From contig JAWPHD010001143.1 of the NCBI GenBank assembly GCA_037043455.1, positions 62,001-126,000 on the forward strand: a stretch of 64,000 bases of DNA, given 5' to 3'. This document shows, one piece after another, positions 1 to 11,149 of this stretch. Both the position numbers and the translations under genes were made by a program. The stretch's first letter is position 1. The number at the start of each line of letters is the position of its first letter. The notes under the pieces are model-generated. The model had not been told where the DNA came from, ran no database searches, and saw only the letters and a list, made by a program, of their open reading frames with translations. This DNA is from Cyrtodaria siliqua. Taxonomy: Eukaryota > Mollusca > Bivalvia > Adapedonta > Hiatellidae.

Positions 1-770
1 GTAATCATATTAATGTTAAAAACATAGTTTACAGAGCTGCTATAAGGGCGGTAACTCGTATGATCTTGTCTTTTTTGTTACAAAGAGTTATAGCCTGTAA
101 TTTCAAAGAAATAGAGTATGTCTCTATGTTTTTTTCTAAACGTTAAGAGTATGTGGTATGATATTTTTAAACTGAGGGTGTGTGCAAGAAGACTATGAAT
201 CTCATCTTTAGTATCTAAAACTCTGTAAATTATAAGGTTTTAGCTTCGCATACTCAGCTTATATAAAGCTCTGTAAATAATTAACTTGTACTCCACCCAT
301 GACACTCATGACCAAGTAATGGATAGAAAGTTTTTTCTCTAAGTATATGAGTTATGTTGTATGATTCGATGCATATTGACATGACATGTGTACTTGTTTT
401 TACTTATACAAGAAAAATGTATATGCTATTTGCTATCATGATGTAGATTATTAAGGGGTAATGACAGGTATCTAGTTATCATTTAAACAACATAATAAAG
501 TAAATATATTATTAAAAGCAGTAGAAGAATGAATTGTTTTGTAATGTTTAGTGTTTGTCATACCCCTTTATTACACAAACATTCATTCAATATATTTTGG
601 AAAAAGAAATATAGTGAAGATTTTTGATAGAACAAAATGGCATGGTAATTATACTCAAGTAAAAGAAATATGTATATAATGGAAAAACATACTGGAAAAA
701 AGATAATGTAGAAAATGGAAGGGCAAAAGGTAAATGCTATATATTGCAGCAAGTGTCTATATTCACAATA
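1..770. other. AT-rich sequence with no recognised gene
   Basis: I see no exon with splice signals and no known repeat here. The short 64-codon minus-strand reading frame at 558-752 is rich in I, F and Y, as expected of chance frames in AT-rich DNA. Confidence 0.5.
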
Positions 771-1518
771 TTATGGTTCAGCAAAGATGTTCTCATATCG
801 TTCCCATATTTTATGAAAATATGTATCTTTTGAGTTTTTATAAGCAATGTATTTATCAGTTTTATAAACTGTTTTTAAATAATAAATAAAATTTGTAAAT
901 GATGGTGCAGAATTATTTTGTTTTTGAAAGAATATATGATATTTTCCTAATACTAAAATCTTGTTCATTATAATATCTAATTTGTCATTCCCTAATAAAA
1001 TATCGGAGTCTGACCAGTTGGTTACAGTCTCAGTATATTTGCTATTAATGAAAGTAGACAAGTTTGACCAAAACAATTTTGAAACTTCGCAGTCATAAAA
1101 TAGATGTTTAATTGTTTCCACCGTTTTATTACAAAAAGTATACATATCTGAATCAGCAATGTTCATTTTTTTTATAATTAAATAATTGGTACCCAGAATC
1201 CTATGGTTGATCCTGTATTGAAACCATTGGTGTCTTACATCTTGATTTATTTTAAATGTTAAAGCAAATATTTTGTACCAATTCAGGTGTCTACTATTAA
1301 GTTCTTCGTTCCACTTTGCTACCGCCGATGGGATTATATTTTTTATTATCATTGCATCATAGATTGATCTGCTTCCTTTAATGTTTTTTAAAATAGTCGA
1401 TAGATAATGGAATTATAGGGTTTTTACCCTTGCTTATAGACTGTGGGAATTTATGTGAGTGTAGTAACCTTTTAACTGATGCTATAACAGCTTTATATTC
1501 TAAAAAATTGGATTTTAT
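771..1518 (-). pseudogene. L1/Tx1-like LINE ORF2, C-terminal fragment
   Basis: This is a 5'-truncated remnant of a non-LTR retrotransposon ORF2. The 193-residue open stretch (1352 down to 771) carries the zinc-binding region found C-terminal to LINE reverse transcriptases: a W-F-Q-Y-R-I-N-H-R-I-L-G-T-N-Y-L segment, then C-x2-to-3-C, E-T-I-K-H-L-F-Y-D-C and F-W-S-N-L. Reading upstream to about 1518, a second frame continues the same protein (N-F-L-E-Y-K-A-V-I-A-S-V-K-R-L-L), so there is a frameshift near 1410. No reverse-transcriptase core is left. It is dead mobile DNA; the L1/Tx1 assignment rests on the zinc-binding layout and is moderate. Confidence 0.75.
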
Positions 1519-1529
1519 TCCATAAAAAT

Positions 1530-2150
1530 ACACTATTATTTTTTGTTATTTTTACATACAACTTGATATTTAGACCCATCTATATAAGATACACAACATA
1601 TCAAACGTTTTTGTTTTATTTCAACCTCCGATGCGCGACCGTGGGATGGGGCGGATGTCATCGTGGGGGGTCAATTTATTTTTTATTATTATCTTAAATT
1701 CAACCAAACTTTGTGTATGACTTTCACACATCACGAAGGCATGCAAGATAAACATTATTTTTGGCTCCACCCCAAGGAGCTCGCCCCAGGAGTAAAAAGG
1801 TCAAAAACATTAAAAATGCAACTACACTATTATTGTTCAATACTTTTACATACAGCTTGGTATATATACCCATTTATATAAGATACACAATATATCAAAC
1901 GGGTTTTTTATTTCAACCTCCGATGTGCGACCGGGTGTCATCGGGTGTCAATTCTTTTTATCAACATCTTTTTTGAAGACGTGGATTTAGAAACTGGGAT
2001 TGATAGAAATGTTTAGCCTTTGAACCTTTCGAAAAAAAATATGCGGCGTTCAGAAGCGGAGCTAGGGGAGATAGTCCATGCATCTCTGATGCATCTTCAA
2101 AAAGGTGGGGATTTGTGATGGCTTTCCATCGACTACATCTAGTTTAAGAT
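1530..2150 (+). repeat. Dispersed repeat, copy 1 (internally duplicated)
   Basis: A block beginning near 1530 ('catctatataagatacac', then 'cgatgcgcgaccg') recurs at about 1840-1950 and again in the copy at 2315-2840. The 3' end matches that copy too: 'ggggatttgtgatggc' here and 'ggggatttgcgatggc' there, followed by 'catcgact...ctagtt'. After the 3' end comes a 'aagatgcatttgtat' stretch and a CAT microsatellite. No coding capacity is visible. It looks like a non-autonomous, possibly SINE-like, bivalve repeat. Confidence 0.6.
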
Positions 2151-2199
2151 GCATTTGTATATGTATTGCCAAATGACTACATTTTTTAAGATGTATTTG

Positions 2200-2240
2200 T
2201 ATGATCATCATCATCATCATCATCATCAAAATCATCATAG
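2200..2240 (+). repeat. (CAT)n microsatellite
   Basis: Eight to nine near-perfect ATC units lie just 3' of the dispersed repeat, followed by a (TTA)n tract near 2297-2311. They resemble simple 3' tails of the repeat. Confidence 0.85.
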
Positions 2241-2314
2241 ATATATATGTATTGCCAATATGACTACATTTTTTTTTAAGATGTATTTGTATTACTTTTA
2301 TTATTATTATTATC

Positions 2315-2840
2315 CACGAACTTTGGGAATGCGGGGATCATGTCGTCCCGCCCGTCCGTCTGTGCGTCCGTTTGTAATTTCCGCTATCTCCTCCTAAACC
2401 ACTGGGCGGAATTCAACTAAATTTAGTATATTATTTTACCCACATCATCATGACGTGCAAGAGCAACATTATATTTGACTCAGCCCCAAGGGACCCGCCC
2501 CAGTGGTCAAAACGTCAAATACACTAAATATTTAACTAAACTATTATTTTTTGTTATTTTTACATACAACTTGGTATTTAGACCCATCTATATAAGATAC
2601 ACAACCTATCAAACGTTTTTTTTTATTTCGAACTCCGATGTGCGACCGGGGGTCTGGAGGATTTCATCGGGGGTCAAATTGTTTTTTTTATATTATTATT
2701 ATGCATCAGATTACTTACAGGGAGCATTCCACGATATCAAATGCTAGTTAGACCGGTTTTACCTACATTGGTGCAGGTGGGATGAAAAGGGGAGCGTGCG
2801 GGGATTTGCGATGGCGGACCATCGACTTGCGTGCAATCTA
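2315..2840 (+). repeat. Dispersed repeat, copy 2 (full-length appearance)
   Basis: Begins 'acgaactttgggaatgcgg', carries a 'cgtcccgcccgtccgtctg' block, then the segments shared with copy 1 (about 2410-2680), and ends 'ttgcgatggcggaccatcg' followed directly by a long trinucleotide tract. Two copies in a row, each ending at a trinucleotide microsatellite, suggest that the microsatellite is grown from the element's 3' tail. There is no coding frame. Confidence 0.6.
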
Positions 2841-2864
2841 GTTATTATTATTATATTATTATTA

Positions 2865-2909
<45 letters not shown>

Positions 2910-2916
2910 TTATTAT

Positions 2917-2948
<32 letters not shown>

Positions 2949-2962
2949 TTATTATTAGTATG

Positions 2963-2994
<32 letters not shown>

Positions 2995-3193
2995 CATCAT
3001 GATCTTGATCGTCAATATCATTATCATTACCATTACCACTACCACTACCGTCACCGTCACCGCCATCGCCACCATTATCAAAATCATTATCATTATCATC
3101 ATTATTATTATCACTATTACCATTAGTATTATGATTATTATTATAAGTATGGGTATGATGAAGATGATGATTATGATTATTATCATCATCATC

Positions 3194-3233
<40 letters not shown>

Positions 3234-3270
3234 ACAACATCATCAGCATCATCAGCAGCAGCATCAGAGT
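2838..3270 (+). repeat. Compound trinucleotide microsatellite (ATT/AGT/ATC/ACC)
   Basis: About 430 bp of successive trinucleotide blocks: ATT, then AGT, ATT, a mixed ATC/ACT/ACC/GTC section around 3000-3075, more ATT, and a final CAT/CAG run. Both strands have long isoleucine- or methionine-rich reading frames purely because the period is three; I do not call these genes. Confidence 0.95.
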
Positions 3271-3435
3271 TGAAAAATCCAGTTCAAAATAGAAAGCATA
3301 TTAAGACTCAATAGAAATATATGAACAGCTGTCTTTACAACTATCCATAACGATGTACTTGTTATTATTATATTTAATATTAGATAAAAGGAAATATGTT
3401 GTGTAATATATTCATGTGATATTTTATTTTTCTAG

Positions 3436-3757
3436 GAGTCCAATCCAACAGTATGATACTTCAGAAAACGGAGATCAACTAATAACGTCAATTTACAATA
3501 CAAAGACACGTGACCGGTTAGTACTGAAAGCAAGTTATTACAGTAAACCATTGGACGGAAGAACGAATGCACACATGATCGTCGTGTATTCCAACGACGA
3601 TAATGAACTAGATTTTAATGAAGGACAATTTACTACTGAACAACTGACTGCGCTGAGGGAAACGGGACATACAGTTGAAATATTACAGTCTTTGGGAGAC
3701 ATTATTGTTATATCATCAATATACATTACCAAACAGTGCGATAGAAATAACTTGTAA
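3436..3757 (+). CDS. Putative terminal coding exon, unknown family
   Basis: A polypyrimidine-rich acceptor ('attttatttttctag') precedes an open frame of about 106 codons ending at TAA 3755-3757. The reading frame starts in codon position 3, so an upstream exon is required; I cannot find it. Composition is protein-like (charged, mixed, with a T-T-E-Q-L-T-A-L-R-E-T-G stretch around two thirds in) and unlike the low-complexity frames nearby. AATAAA hexamers follow near 3902 and 4012. I do not recognise the family. It could be a last exon, an exon of a decayed gene, or a chance frame; I think the first is most likely. Confidence 0.4.
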
Positions 3758-3852
3758 TACACTTGTAACAAAGATCTTAAACGCGTATGCGTTCAAGCGT
3801 GTGACGATAACATATTGTATCTATTGTACGCGGAGGAAAGTTTGGGCCATTG

Positions 3853-3855
<3 letters not shown>

Positions 3856-3891
<36 letters not shown>

Positions 3892-3894
3892 CGA
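3856..3894 (+). repeat. (CA)n microsatellite
   Basis: About 18 CA units, in the 3' flank of the putative exon at 3436-3757. Confidence 0.95.
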
Positions 3895-3899
3895 TATAG

Positions 3900-4820
3900 T
3901 TAATAAAACAGATTGAAACTGTTATATTCCTTTTAGGGTAAACTAATTCTAGTGTTAATTCGTGTTTGAAGTTTTGAATACCTGTTTTGAGGTGTTTATA
4001 CTGGCATCTAAATAAACAAGACCTCAAGTGATCATAAGCATATAATACAGTCCGGATAATATGTACACACTGACCATGTCTCAGCGCATGCGCCAAGATT
4101 GTATGTGTAATCATTATGTACCGGGAATATCACGATTGAATACAACACTCGGAAAGGTTATGAAAGCTTAAACTTTTAGTCTAACGATCTAAAAATTCTA
4201 TATTATAATACCTATTATTTTAAAAAATCGGTGATATTTGATAATGAGTTGTATGTGTATCTTTTAATTCTAATGTATATGATTCATGCTAAAAAGCTTT
4301 ATGCAATCTATGTTGGATTTTAATTCCAGATGTGTTACTTTAATTTTACAATTAAATAATTATATTTACTTACTATAACAATAGGCCATGCATGTTTTCG
4401 AAGGCTTAACCAAAAAGTAAACAACAAACGTGCTGCAATTCTTCATAGACTGAAGTATTAAACGTTTCTTCACAGCAGTCGTTCAATCCCTGAATACATA
4501 ACTGAACTACTTTAGTTGTGCCATTATCCGGAATCGATTCTATTAATAACAACGTAAAAATAATGTATTATATATGAACAGATAATTACATGTCGGTTGT
4601 GATTTAATGTACATATTTTTACACATGTACTTCAATGATATTTTATACATAGTCTCTCAGGGCAACGACGACACAATGTCATCGCGAACCAGAGTCAGAG
4701 TTAGGACAATGCAACCGACCACCGACTTGCGGTATTTACAAACACCACCCTTATTTCATATTACAATTTAATCCTAACATACTTAACTGGGTCACAAATA
4801 TCTACATAACAAACAACTTA
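3900..4820. other. AT-rich intergenic sequence, nothing recognised
   Basis: Apart from the AATAAA hexamers after the upstream exon, I see no splice-bounded frame, known repeat or RNA gene here. Confidence 0.5.
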
Positions 4821-4821
4821 C

Positions 4822-5041
4822 CATTATTACATCCATATTTGATAAAGAGTGTTAAACTTTCGGATGTTCGGACATTCCATATTCAAACGTCCGTCATATG
4901 TACTTGTGTATCGATACCACCCTTCAGTGAAAGCTGGTAGACATGTCGGGTAGGAAGCGAATGGTATAACATAGATTATTAGTCGAGTAATATCATCCAG
5001 CCTCTCGTGATTTTTACAAGGATCGGCTTCAGTGTACACTC
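4822..5041 (-). pseudogene. D8C-domain (uromodulin/OIT3-type) exon with in-frame stop
   Basis: On the minus strand a T/C-rich tract ending 'ccattatag' is an acceptor, and the exon runs to a strong donor (ATG|GTAAGT). The protein has the D8C layout: D-P-C near its start, L-D-D and R about eight residues on, then T-E-G-W-Y-R-Y and, near the end, M-E-C-P and I-W-M. D8C modules are extracellular, cysteine-bonded and occur in uromodulin-like and zona-pellucida-like proteins. The cysteine expected in a C-G-T motif is replaced by F-N-T. Immediately after I-W-M comes TAA (4827-4829). The remaining bases before the donor would continue the D8C pattern in another frame, so one extra base seems to have broken it. 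Hydrophobic codons 5' of the acceptor are intron, not a signal peptide: there is no ATG. No partner exons were found. Confidence 0.55.
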
Positions 5042-5204
5042 CTATAATGGCAACAATGACAACATAATTTAGCACAAAGAAAGGGAAAATCAATGCGCAT
5101 AACACAAAATGGGATATTTTCAATCTTAATGGCAATTAGCAACTGGAAAATCGAATAAATGCTATATTTATTATTTAATCATCATGCACGAAACTACCGA
5201 TTCT

Positions 5205-5214
5205 CTTTCTTTCT

Positions 5215-5253
<39 letters not shown>

Positions 5254-5592
5254 CTCTCTCTCTCACTCTGCTCTCTTTGTGCCTGCACTCCCCTCTTTCT
5301 CTCACGATCTCTGTCTCTCCCTGCACTCCCTTCTCTCTCTCGGATCTCTTTTTCTCACACTCTCTCTCTCTGCCTGCACTCCCCTCTTTCTCTCACGCTC
5401 TCTGTCTCTGCCTGCACTCCCCTCTTTCTCTTATGCTCTCTGTCTCTGCCTGCATTCCCCTCTTTCTCTCACGCTCCCCTCTCTCTACACCACTCCCCGC
5501 TTTTGCTCACACTCTCTCTCTCTCCCTACACTCCCCTCGTTATCTTATGCTCTCTTGTCTCTCCCTGCACTCCCCTCTCTCTCCCTCTTTCC
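5205..5592 (+). repeat. Polypyrimidine microsatellite/minisatellite
   Basis: (CTTT)n passes into (CT)n and then a degenerate tandem with a 'ctgcctgcactcccctcttt' core, roughly 40-60 bp per unit. Two plus-strand frames rich in S, L and F run across it and are artefacts. Confidence 0.9.
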
Positions 5593-5799
5593 TGTCCTTT
5601 TTTCAAATTTTAAGCTAATACTACTGTATGTAATATTAATATGAATTATAGTTTCAAAATTTGAAAATTGGAAAATAAACGGTTTATCGAACTAAAAAAA
5701 GCAAAATAAAAACACAAAAAAACACCTAAAACCATGATAATGTTGTAACTAGTTAATCTTCTCTAACAAACAATTTATCTATCAGCGAATATTATACAA

Positions 5800-5933
5800 T
5801 TATGGACTTTTCAGCTGTTATACATGATGTGATATGCACCAAAAAAATCATTATTGACCGAGGCGATAGCCGAGGTCAATAATGATTTTTTGGTACATAT
5901 CAACATCATGTATAACAGCTGAAAAGTCCATAA
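5800..5933. mobile_element. Near-perfect palindromic foldback element
   Basis: The left arm (from 'ttatggacttttcagctgtt' at 5800) and right arm (ending '...acagctgaaaagtccataa' at 5933) are reverse complements over about 60 bp with a few differences. The centre is 'gaggcgatagccgag', itself a small hairpin (GGC-gata-GCC type). Miniature foldback transposons have this form. A second palindrome of the same design lies at 26407-26505. Confidence 0.75.
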
Positions 5934-5949
5934 CTGTTTTATTATATAA

Positions 5950-6062
5950 CCCTCAATTTACAATTATATAAAACAGGTCAATATCAAAAAAACAATTATA
6001 TAAAACAGGTCAATATCAAAAAAACAGGTCAATATCAAAAAAACAGGTCAATATCGCTAGAT
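5950..6062 (+). repeat. Short tandem repeat (~20 bp, 'caggtcaatatc' core)
   Basis: Four or more copies of 'aaaacaggtcaatatcaaaa', two of them extended by 'acaattatat'. It sits directly beside the palindrome and may be part of a larger nested element, since 'attatataacc' near 5941 and 'ggttatataat' near 6112 are inverted. Confidence 0.75.
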
Positions 6063-6119
6063 ATTTTTTCTAAAAAATTACTTTTTAGCCAATGAAAACG
6101 CGTCTATTTATAGGTTATA

Positions 6120-8250
6120 TAATAATTATAATTATATTGTAATGCCCTTATATGAAGTATGAGGTCATACTGCATTTTATTTCTCGATGAAAACATTTGC
6201 TTGTGTCTAAAGTTACAAATGAATGTTTTGTGACGTAAAGTCATCTTATCGGTAAACGTAGTATTTGGCGTGAGTTGCTCCATAAAAACGTGCAGACATT
6301 CAATAATCGTTCCAAAAGGGACGATACTAATATAATACCGATATTATTAATAAAAGAAGATACAAAATTAACTTACATGTTTATGAAAGAAAAGTTTAAA
6401 GTTAACGAGAAACCCTTCGGGATTCACACATTTTAAACTCACCAACTGAATTTCATTTCTTAGAGAAAGATTAAAATTTCAAATTCAACCAATAAATGTC
6501 CGCGATATTATTTCCTGGATTTATATCAACAGTCGTTGAGTTTAAGTTAAGGACTATCGGTCAGCCATCTTTGATCCAAAAAATCCAAAATCGATGAGAT
6601 ATGGTCAAGTGAATTTTTCAACGATGTACGCATTTTAGGCTCGAGCAATGTCAACCATATAGTACATGACAGTAATTCAACACTATTGATGTGAACATAA
6701 TATTAGAAAGAATACTTACATGGCAGAAATTGTGCGCTTTATATTCGAAACGTTTGGTGCAGTTTTACTCAGAGTTGTTTTGTTTTTTATGTGAAATAAA
6801 CTGGTCCATAAAATAGTCCATTTATCTAGCGAGTGCAGACGAGACATCATTTCTGAATAAAATAAGCCATGTTATTATATCATCCAAAATTCGAAGTTCT
6901 TTTGAAATATTTCGTCACTGATATGCATATAGCTTGTCTCCACTGCCCTTCACGGTTTCTCTATACGTTACGAAACCACTTAATTATTAGGCAAGAATGA
7001 AATTATTATTAGAAATTGTCATGTAACAGACACATACTAATTATGTATTTGCCTGCATATTAATACTATATTAAACAGACAAACATATACACATACATAC
7101 AGACAGACATACAGACAGACAGCTAGACAAAGACTCATGATACATATAGTGTGTTCTCATCAATATGTTGTAGAGTGGTATCCTCGCAACGAAGACGTTA
7201 TGCAGAAAAGTCTTTGGTATTTTTTCTCTTTTTTGCACTGAGTATTCCAATGCATATCTTTCGCGGAACCAGTCTTTGTATGAGTGTCTTGCTTTCATTA
7301 AGAAAAAAACACTATATCAGTGAAATAAAACAATACGCAAGAACTCTCCATTTTTTCTCCTAAATTACAAAATGTTAACAAGGACATTACAATATATAAT
7401 CTAGCAACAAATAGTTTCAGAAAGGCGAAATGAAAATGCAACTCGATTCAACTGTGATCTAATATGATGAAATAAAGACAAGGTTGGGGGAATATAGCAA
7501 GAGTTCGTGTTTTACCTCTTTACAAAATAGCAGTTTACGCCAACTTTTTAACAAACCAACAACAATGTTTTGTATAACGTGCATTATTTGTATAAGATGT
7601 CACAAATAATAAGTTTATGACTCAGATATGGGTGAATTTGTAATAAATAAAATAGTTTCAGTTAATAAACTTGCGGAGTGTTACAGGTTTAACTCATACA
7701 ATCAAATTCTTTCCAGGTTGTATTTCACGTGTGTCATACAATATAATATTAAATGGGTGTTCGACACTGCTAACAAGGGACGTTATGTGATAAAGCGATA
7801 TAAGAAAGAAATATATTACTTAGCTTCATAATTCTTCAACCACAACTGACATATTTATCATCTATTTAACAGTGATGAAAGTACAATTTTAGATTTATCA
7901 AAATTTATTTGTTATGCCTTTAAAGTTAGAAACGATACTATTAAAAGGTTAAACGACCAGTAAATGTAATGCATAAACCAGGTCGCATTCTATGACAATC
8001 GTTAATGCTGTAAATATTTGGATTATAATTTGTAAATATTTGTAGTATTTTGAAAATTGTTATATTTTGAAATTATTATGTATGTCGCATTCGTAACAAC
8101 TGTTTGTATTATGAGCCGGTGGCCAAGATTACTCAATAAAGAATTGTCATATAAATGAACATAGGAGAGCACTTGTCGAATCGGTTCTAAAGTTTATTTC
8201 AGATTTAAAAGAAACTGTTGAATGTGTTGATTAGTCGTGATTAACGTTTT
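6120..8250. other. Non-repetitive AT-rich stretch, no gene recognised
   Basis: There is a small CAGA/CATA microsatellite at about 7075-7130. A minus-strand frame at 7140-7298 is short and lacks convincing splice sites. I find nothing else I can name. Confidence 0.45.
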
Positions 8251-8256
8251 ATGAGT

Positions 8257-8633
8257 GTAATAGGTTAAATAGTTTTACTTTACGCTATCAACAGGCACAC
8301 TAGTACTGCCGTAATAGGTTAAATAGTTTTATTTTACGCTATCAACAGGCACACTAGTACTGCTGTAATAGGTTAAATAGTTTTATTTTACGCTATCAAC
8401 AGGCACACTAGTACTGCCGTAATAGGTTAAATAGTTTTACTCTACGCTATATACAGGCACACTAGTACTGCCGTAATAGGTTAAATAGTTTTACTTTACG
8501 CTATCAACCGGCACACTAGTACTGCCGTAATAGATTAAATAGTTTTACTTTACGCTATCAACAGGCACACTAGTACTGCCGTAATAGGTTAAATAGTTTT
8601 ACTTTACGCTATCAATCGTAATAGGTTAAATAG
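8257..8633 (+). repeat. 54-bp tandem array, left part
   Basis: Six full copies and two partial copies of a 54-bp unit with conserved 'gtaataggttaaatag' and 'ggcacactagtactgcc' blocks (copies start at 8257, 8311, 8365, 8419, 8473, 8527 and 8581). Unit length is constant and divergence is a few per cent, so the array is young. It resumes at 9078 after an insertion. Confidence 0.95.
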
Positions 8634-9077
8634 AGGATATTTGTTGTTTTGGAGTGAATAACATATTTTATTTCATCGAGAAGTGAGAAATCTTTATATT
8701 TTCACGAATGCGAACGACAAAACAACAAATTTTCTTTTTATTTTATGATTTCACAAACAATTATTTAAGCAATTTCAGTAACTAAACCGTTTTACACAGG
8801 CTTCTTTCCAAGTCACGATGACGTAACGAAACGTTACATAACGTCACCTATTTTGAAACCATTAACGTCACAGAAAAAAGGTAATTAAATAAACAGTGGA
8901 TTTAACAGTATAACTGTAGGAATATCTTGTGATCCGTGTTACTGTGCATGCATTTGTGTTGGTTGAACAAAAAGTAGTCCCGGCAGCTACTGTGGAAATA
9001 AAACTCTATATTCCACAGTGTGGAATAACACTTTTATTTCACTGATAAAACACAGTATTTCATTGATTATCATAAAA
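8634..9077. mobile_element. 444-bp insertion in the 54-bp array, with TSD
   Basis: The array is interrupted inside one unit. The 7-mer TAAATAG, which occurs once in an intact unit, is present on both sides (8627-8633 and 9078-9084), as expected of a target-site duplication. The insert starts 'aggatatttg' and ends 'atcataaaa'; I see no strong terminal inverted repeats and no coding frame. Inside are 'gatgacgtaac' and 'cataacgtcac' blocks in inverse orientation. It is a non-autonomous element of unassigned class. Confidence 0.7.
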
Positions 9078-9178
9078 TAAATAGTTTTACTTTACGCTAT
9101 CAACAGGCACACTAGTACTGCCGTAATAGATTAAATAGTTTTACTCTACGCTATCAACAGGCACACTAGTACTGCCGT
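9078..9178 (+). repeat. 54-bp tandem array, right part
   Basis: Nearly two further units of the array at 8257-8633, in the same phase and orientation, separated only by the insertion. Confidence 0.9.
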
Positions 9179-9519
9179 CTTTAACACACTATCTTTATAT
9201 TCAGATATTAAATAACCATTTATCCCTGATAAAATGAAATCAGGTGAACATAGTTGATTTTAAACGATTGATAAAATGTTAATATCTTTCGATATTTCTC
9301 CAATGCTTAAGTAAATATTTGTAAATGCATGTTTTAACCTCAACAGTAAAGTAAACTGGATTACTTAATACAGAAAAAGAATTGCATACAAATTACAAAT
9401 AAATCAACTGTTATTATATATACCAAACCATGGGTTTTCTTGAAGGCCGTGGTATTTAACCGTCGTCCATACGTCCATCCTTTCCACATAAGTTATATAC
9501 ATATTACAGAATTAAATAC
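9179..9519. other. Unique AT-rich spacer
   Basis: I see no gene or repeat between the 54-bp array and the MITE-like element. Confidence 0.5.
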
Positions 9520-11135
9520 AAACAAGAGGGCCAGGATGGCCCTAAATCGATCACCTGAGTACTGGCCCATTATCAAACTTCTTAGAAATCTTATGGTCAT
9601 ACACAATCTGTGCAAGTTTGGTTAAGATTGTAATCATGCAATAAGTCTGCTGTGTCTAGTCTGGCATGGGTATTGCTTAATCTGTCCCACTTTTTTCTAT
9701 GAATGAGAATTCATCCAAATGAGTGAGGGGGGTTTATATTAACATTCTGAACAAATTTGGTAAAGATCAGATAAAGATCAGATAAAAAAATGAAGTAGCT
9801 ACAGATTTAACAAAGGAAAATACATTTTTCAACAAATCAAGGGCCATAACTCTGTCGTTACTAACAAGATCTAGCTGGTTTTCGAACATGTCCAAGATTT
9901 CATTGATAAAAAGCGCAAATGCACAACTGGACATCTTACCGATGCCTCCTGCCAAGTTTCGTCGAAATCCAACAAGGCGTTTAGAGGAGTAGCGCCGACA
10001 AAAAATCTAAAGTAAAAATGTCAAGGGGCCGTAACTCCATCAAAAATCAACAAACCGGAAAAAATGCAATAGACACAACTAGAAATCATACGTCAAATTT
10101 CGTTAATAAAATTTAAAAAAATAAATAAAAATAAAATAAAAATTTAATTAAAAAAAAAATGAAATAAATAAATGAATCAATCAAAAACATAATGAAAAAA
10201 AAATAAATCAAAGAAAAAGAAAATAAAGGCCCTATCGTCTTAACGAGGCAAAACATAGCATTTTTAACTAAATCAAGGGCCATAACTCCGATGTTACTGA
10301 TCCGAACTGGCTGGTTTTCGAAATTGGCTGAGATTTCATTGATATTTACAAAAGTTTGGTAAAGATCGGATGAAACATGAAGGCCCTATCGTCTTAACGA
10401 GGCACATATAGCATTTTTAACTAAATCAAGGGCCATAACTCCGCTGTTACTGGTCCAGTCTGGCTGGTTTTCGAACTTGTCCGAGCTTTCATTGATATTA
10501 AAAATCTGCTAAGTTTGATAAAGATCGGATGAAAGATGGTGGCCCTATCGTATTAACGAGGTAAAATATCATTTTTAACGACTTCAAGGGCCGTAACTCC
10601 ACTGTTACTGGTCCGATCTGGTTGGTTTTCGAACTTGTTTGAGCTTTCATTGACATGAACAATCTGGTAAAGTTGTTATAGATCGGATGAAAAATGAAGG
10701 CCCTATCATCTTAACGAGGCAAAATATAGCATTTTTAACTAATTCAAGGGCCATAACTCCGCTGTTACTGCTCCAATCTGGCTGGTTTTCGAACTTTTCC
10801 GAGCTTTTATTAATACTAAAAATCTAGTAAAGTTTGGTAAAGATCGGATGAAAAATGAAGGCCCTATCGTCTTAACGAGGCAAAATATAGCATTTTTAAC
10901 TAAATCAAGGGCCATAACTCCGCTGTTACTGGTTCGATCTGGCTGGTTTTCCAACTTGACCGAGCTTCCAATGATATCAACAATCAGTTAAAGTTTGGTA
11001 AAGATCGGATGAAAAATGAAGGCCCTGTCGTCTTAACGATGTACAAGTTAACGACGACGCCGACGAAGACGGAAGGACGACGGACGACGGACGAAGAGTG
11101 ATCCCAACAGGGCCTCCCTGGGAGTCCAGTTGTTG
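9520..11135 (+). mobile_element. MITE-like bivalve repeat with internally amplified ~158-bp unit
   Basis: The left end 'aacaagagggccaggatggc' and the right end ('agggcctccctgggagtcca' then 'gttgtt') are imperfect inverted repeats. Inside, a unit carrying 'caagggccataactccgctg', 'ctggctggttttcgaa' and 'gtaaagatcggatgaa' repeats about six times with a period of 153-163 bp; the 'ccctatcgtcttaacga' block recurs near 10232, 10385, 10545, 10701, 10862 and 11025. A more diverged unit lies near 9760-9990, followed by an A-rich patch (10100-10225). The right end has the purine-rich 'gacgacggacgacggacgaa' tail. The short minus-strand frames inside are artefacts of the repeat. Confidence 0.75.
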
Positions 11136-11149
11136 AAGCTTAATATTTT

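Noticed and set aside
2831..3292. Long isoleucine- or methionine-rich reading frames on both strands
   Set aside because: They lie wholly within a compound trinucleotide microsatellite; a period of three keeps frames open by chance.
4970..5135. Hydrophobic N-terminus of the D8C frame as a signal peptide
   Set aside because: The stretch is a T-rich polypyrimidine tract before an acceptor and begins with TTG, not ATG.
5159..5644. Serine/leucine/phenylalanine-rich frames of 144-161 codons
   Set aside because: Products of the CTTT/CT polypyrimidine repeat; two overlapping frames are equally open.
7071..7298. Minus-strand frame considered as the missing SAMHD1-like C-terminal exon
   Set aside because: A few residues can be lined up in one frame, but the similarity is weak and there is no convincing acceptor.
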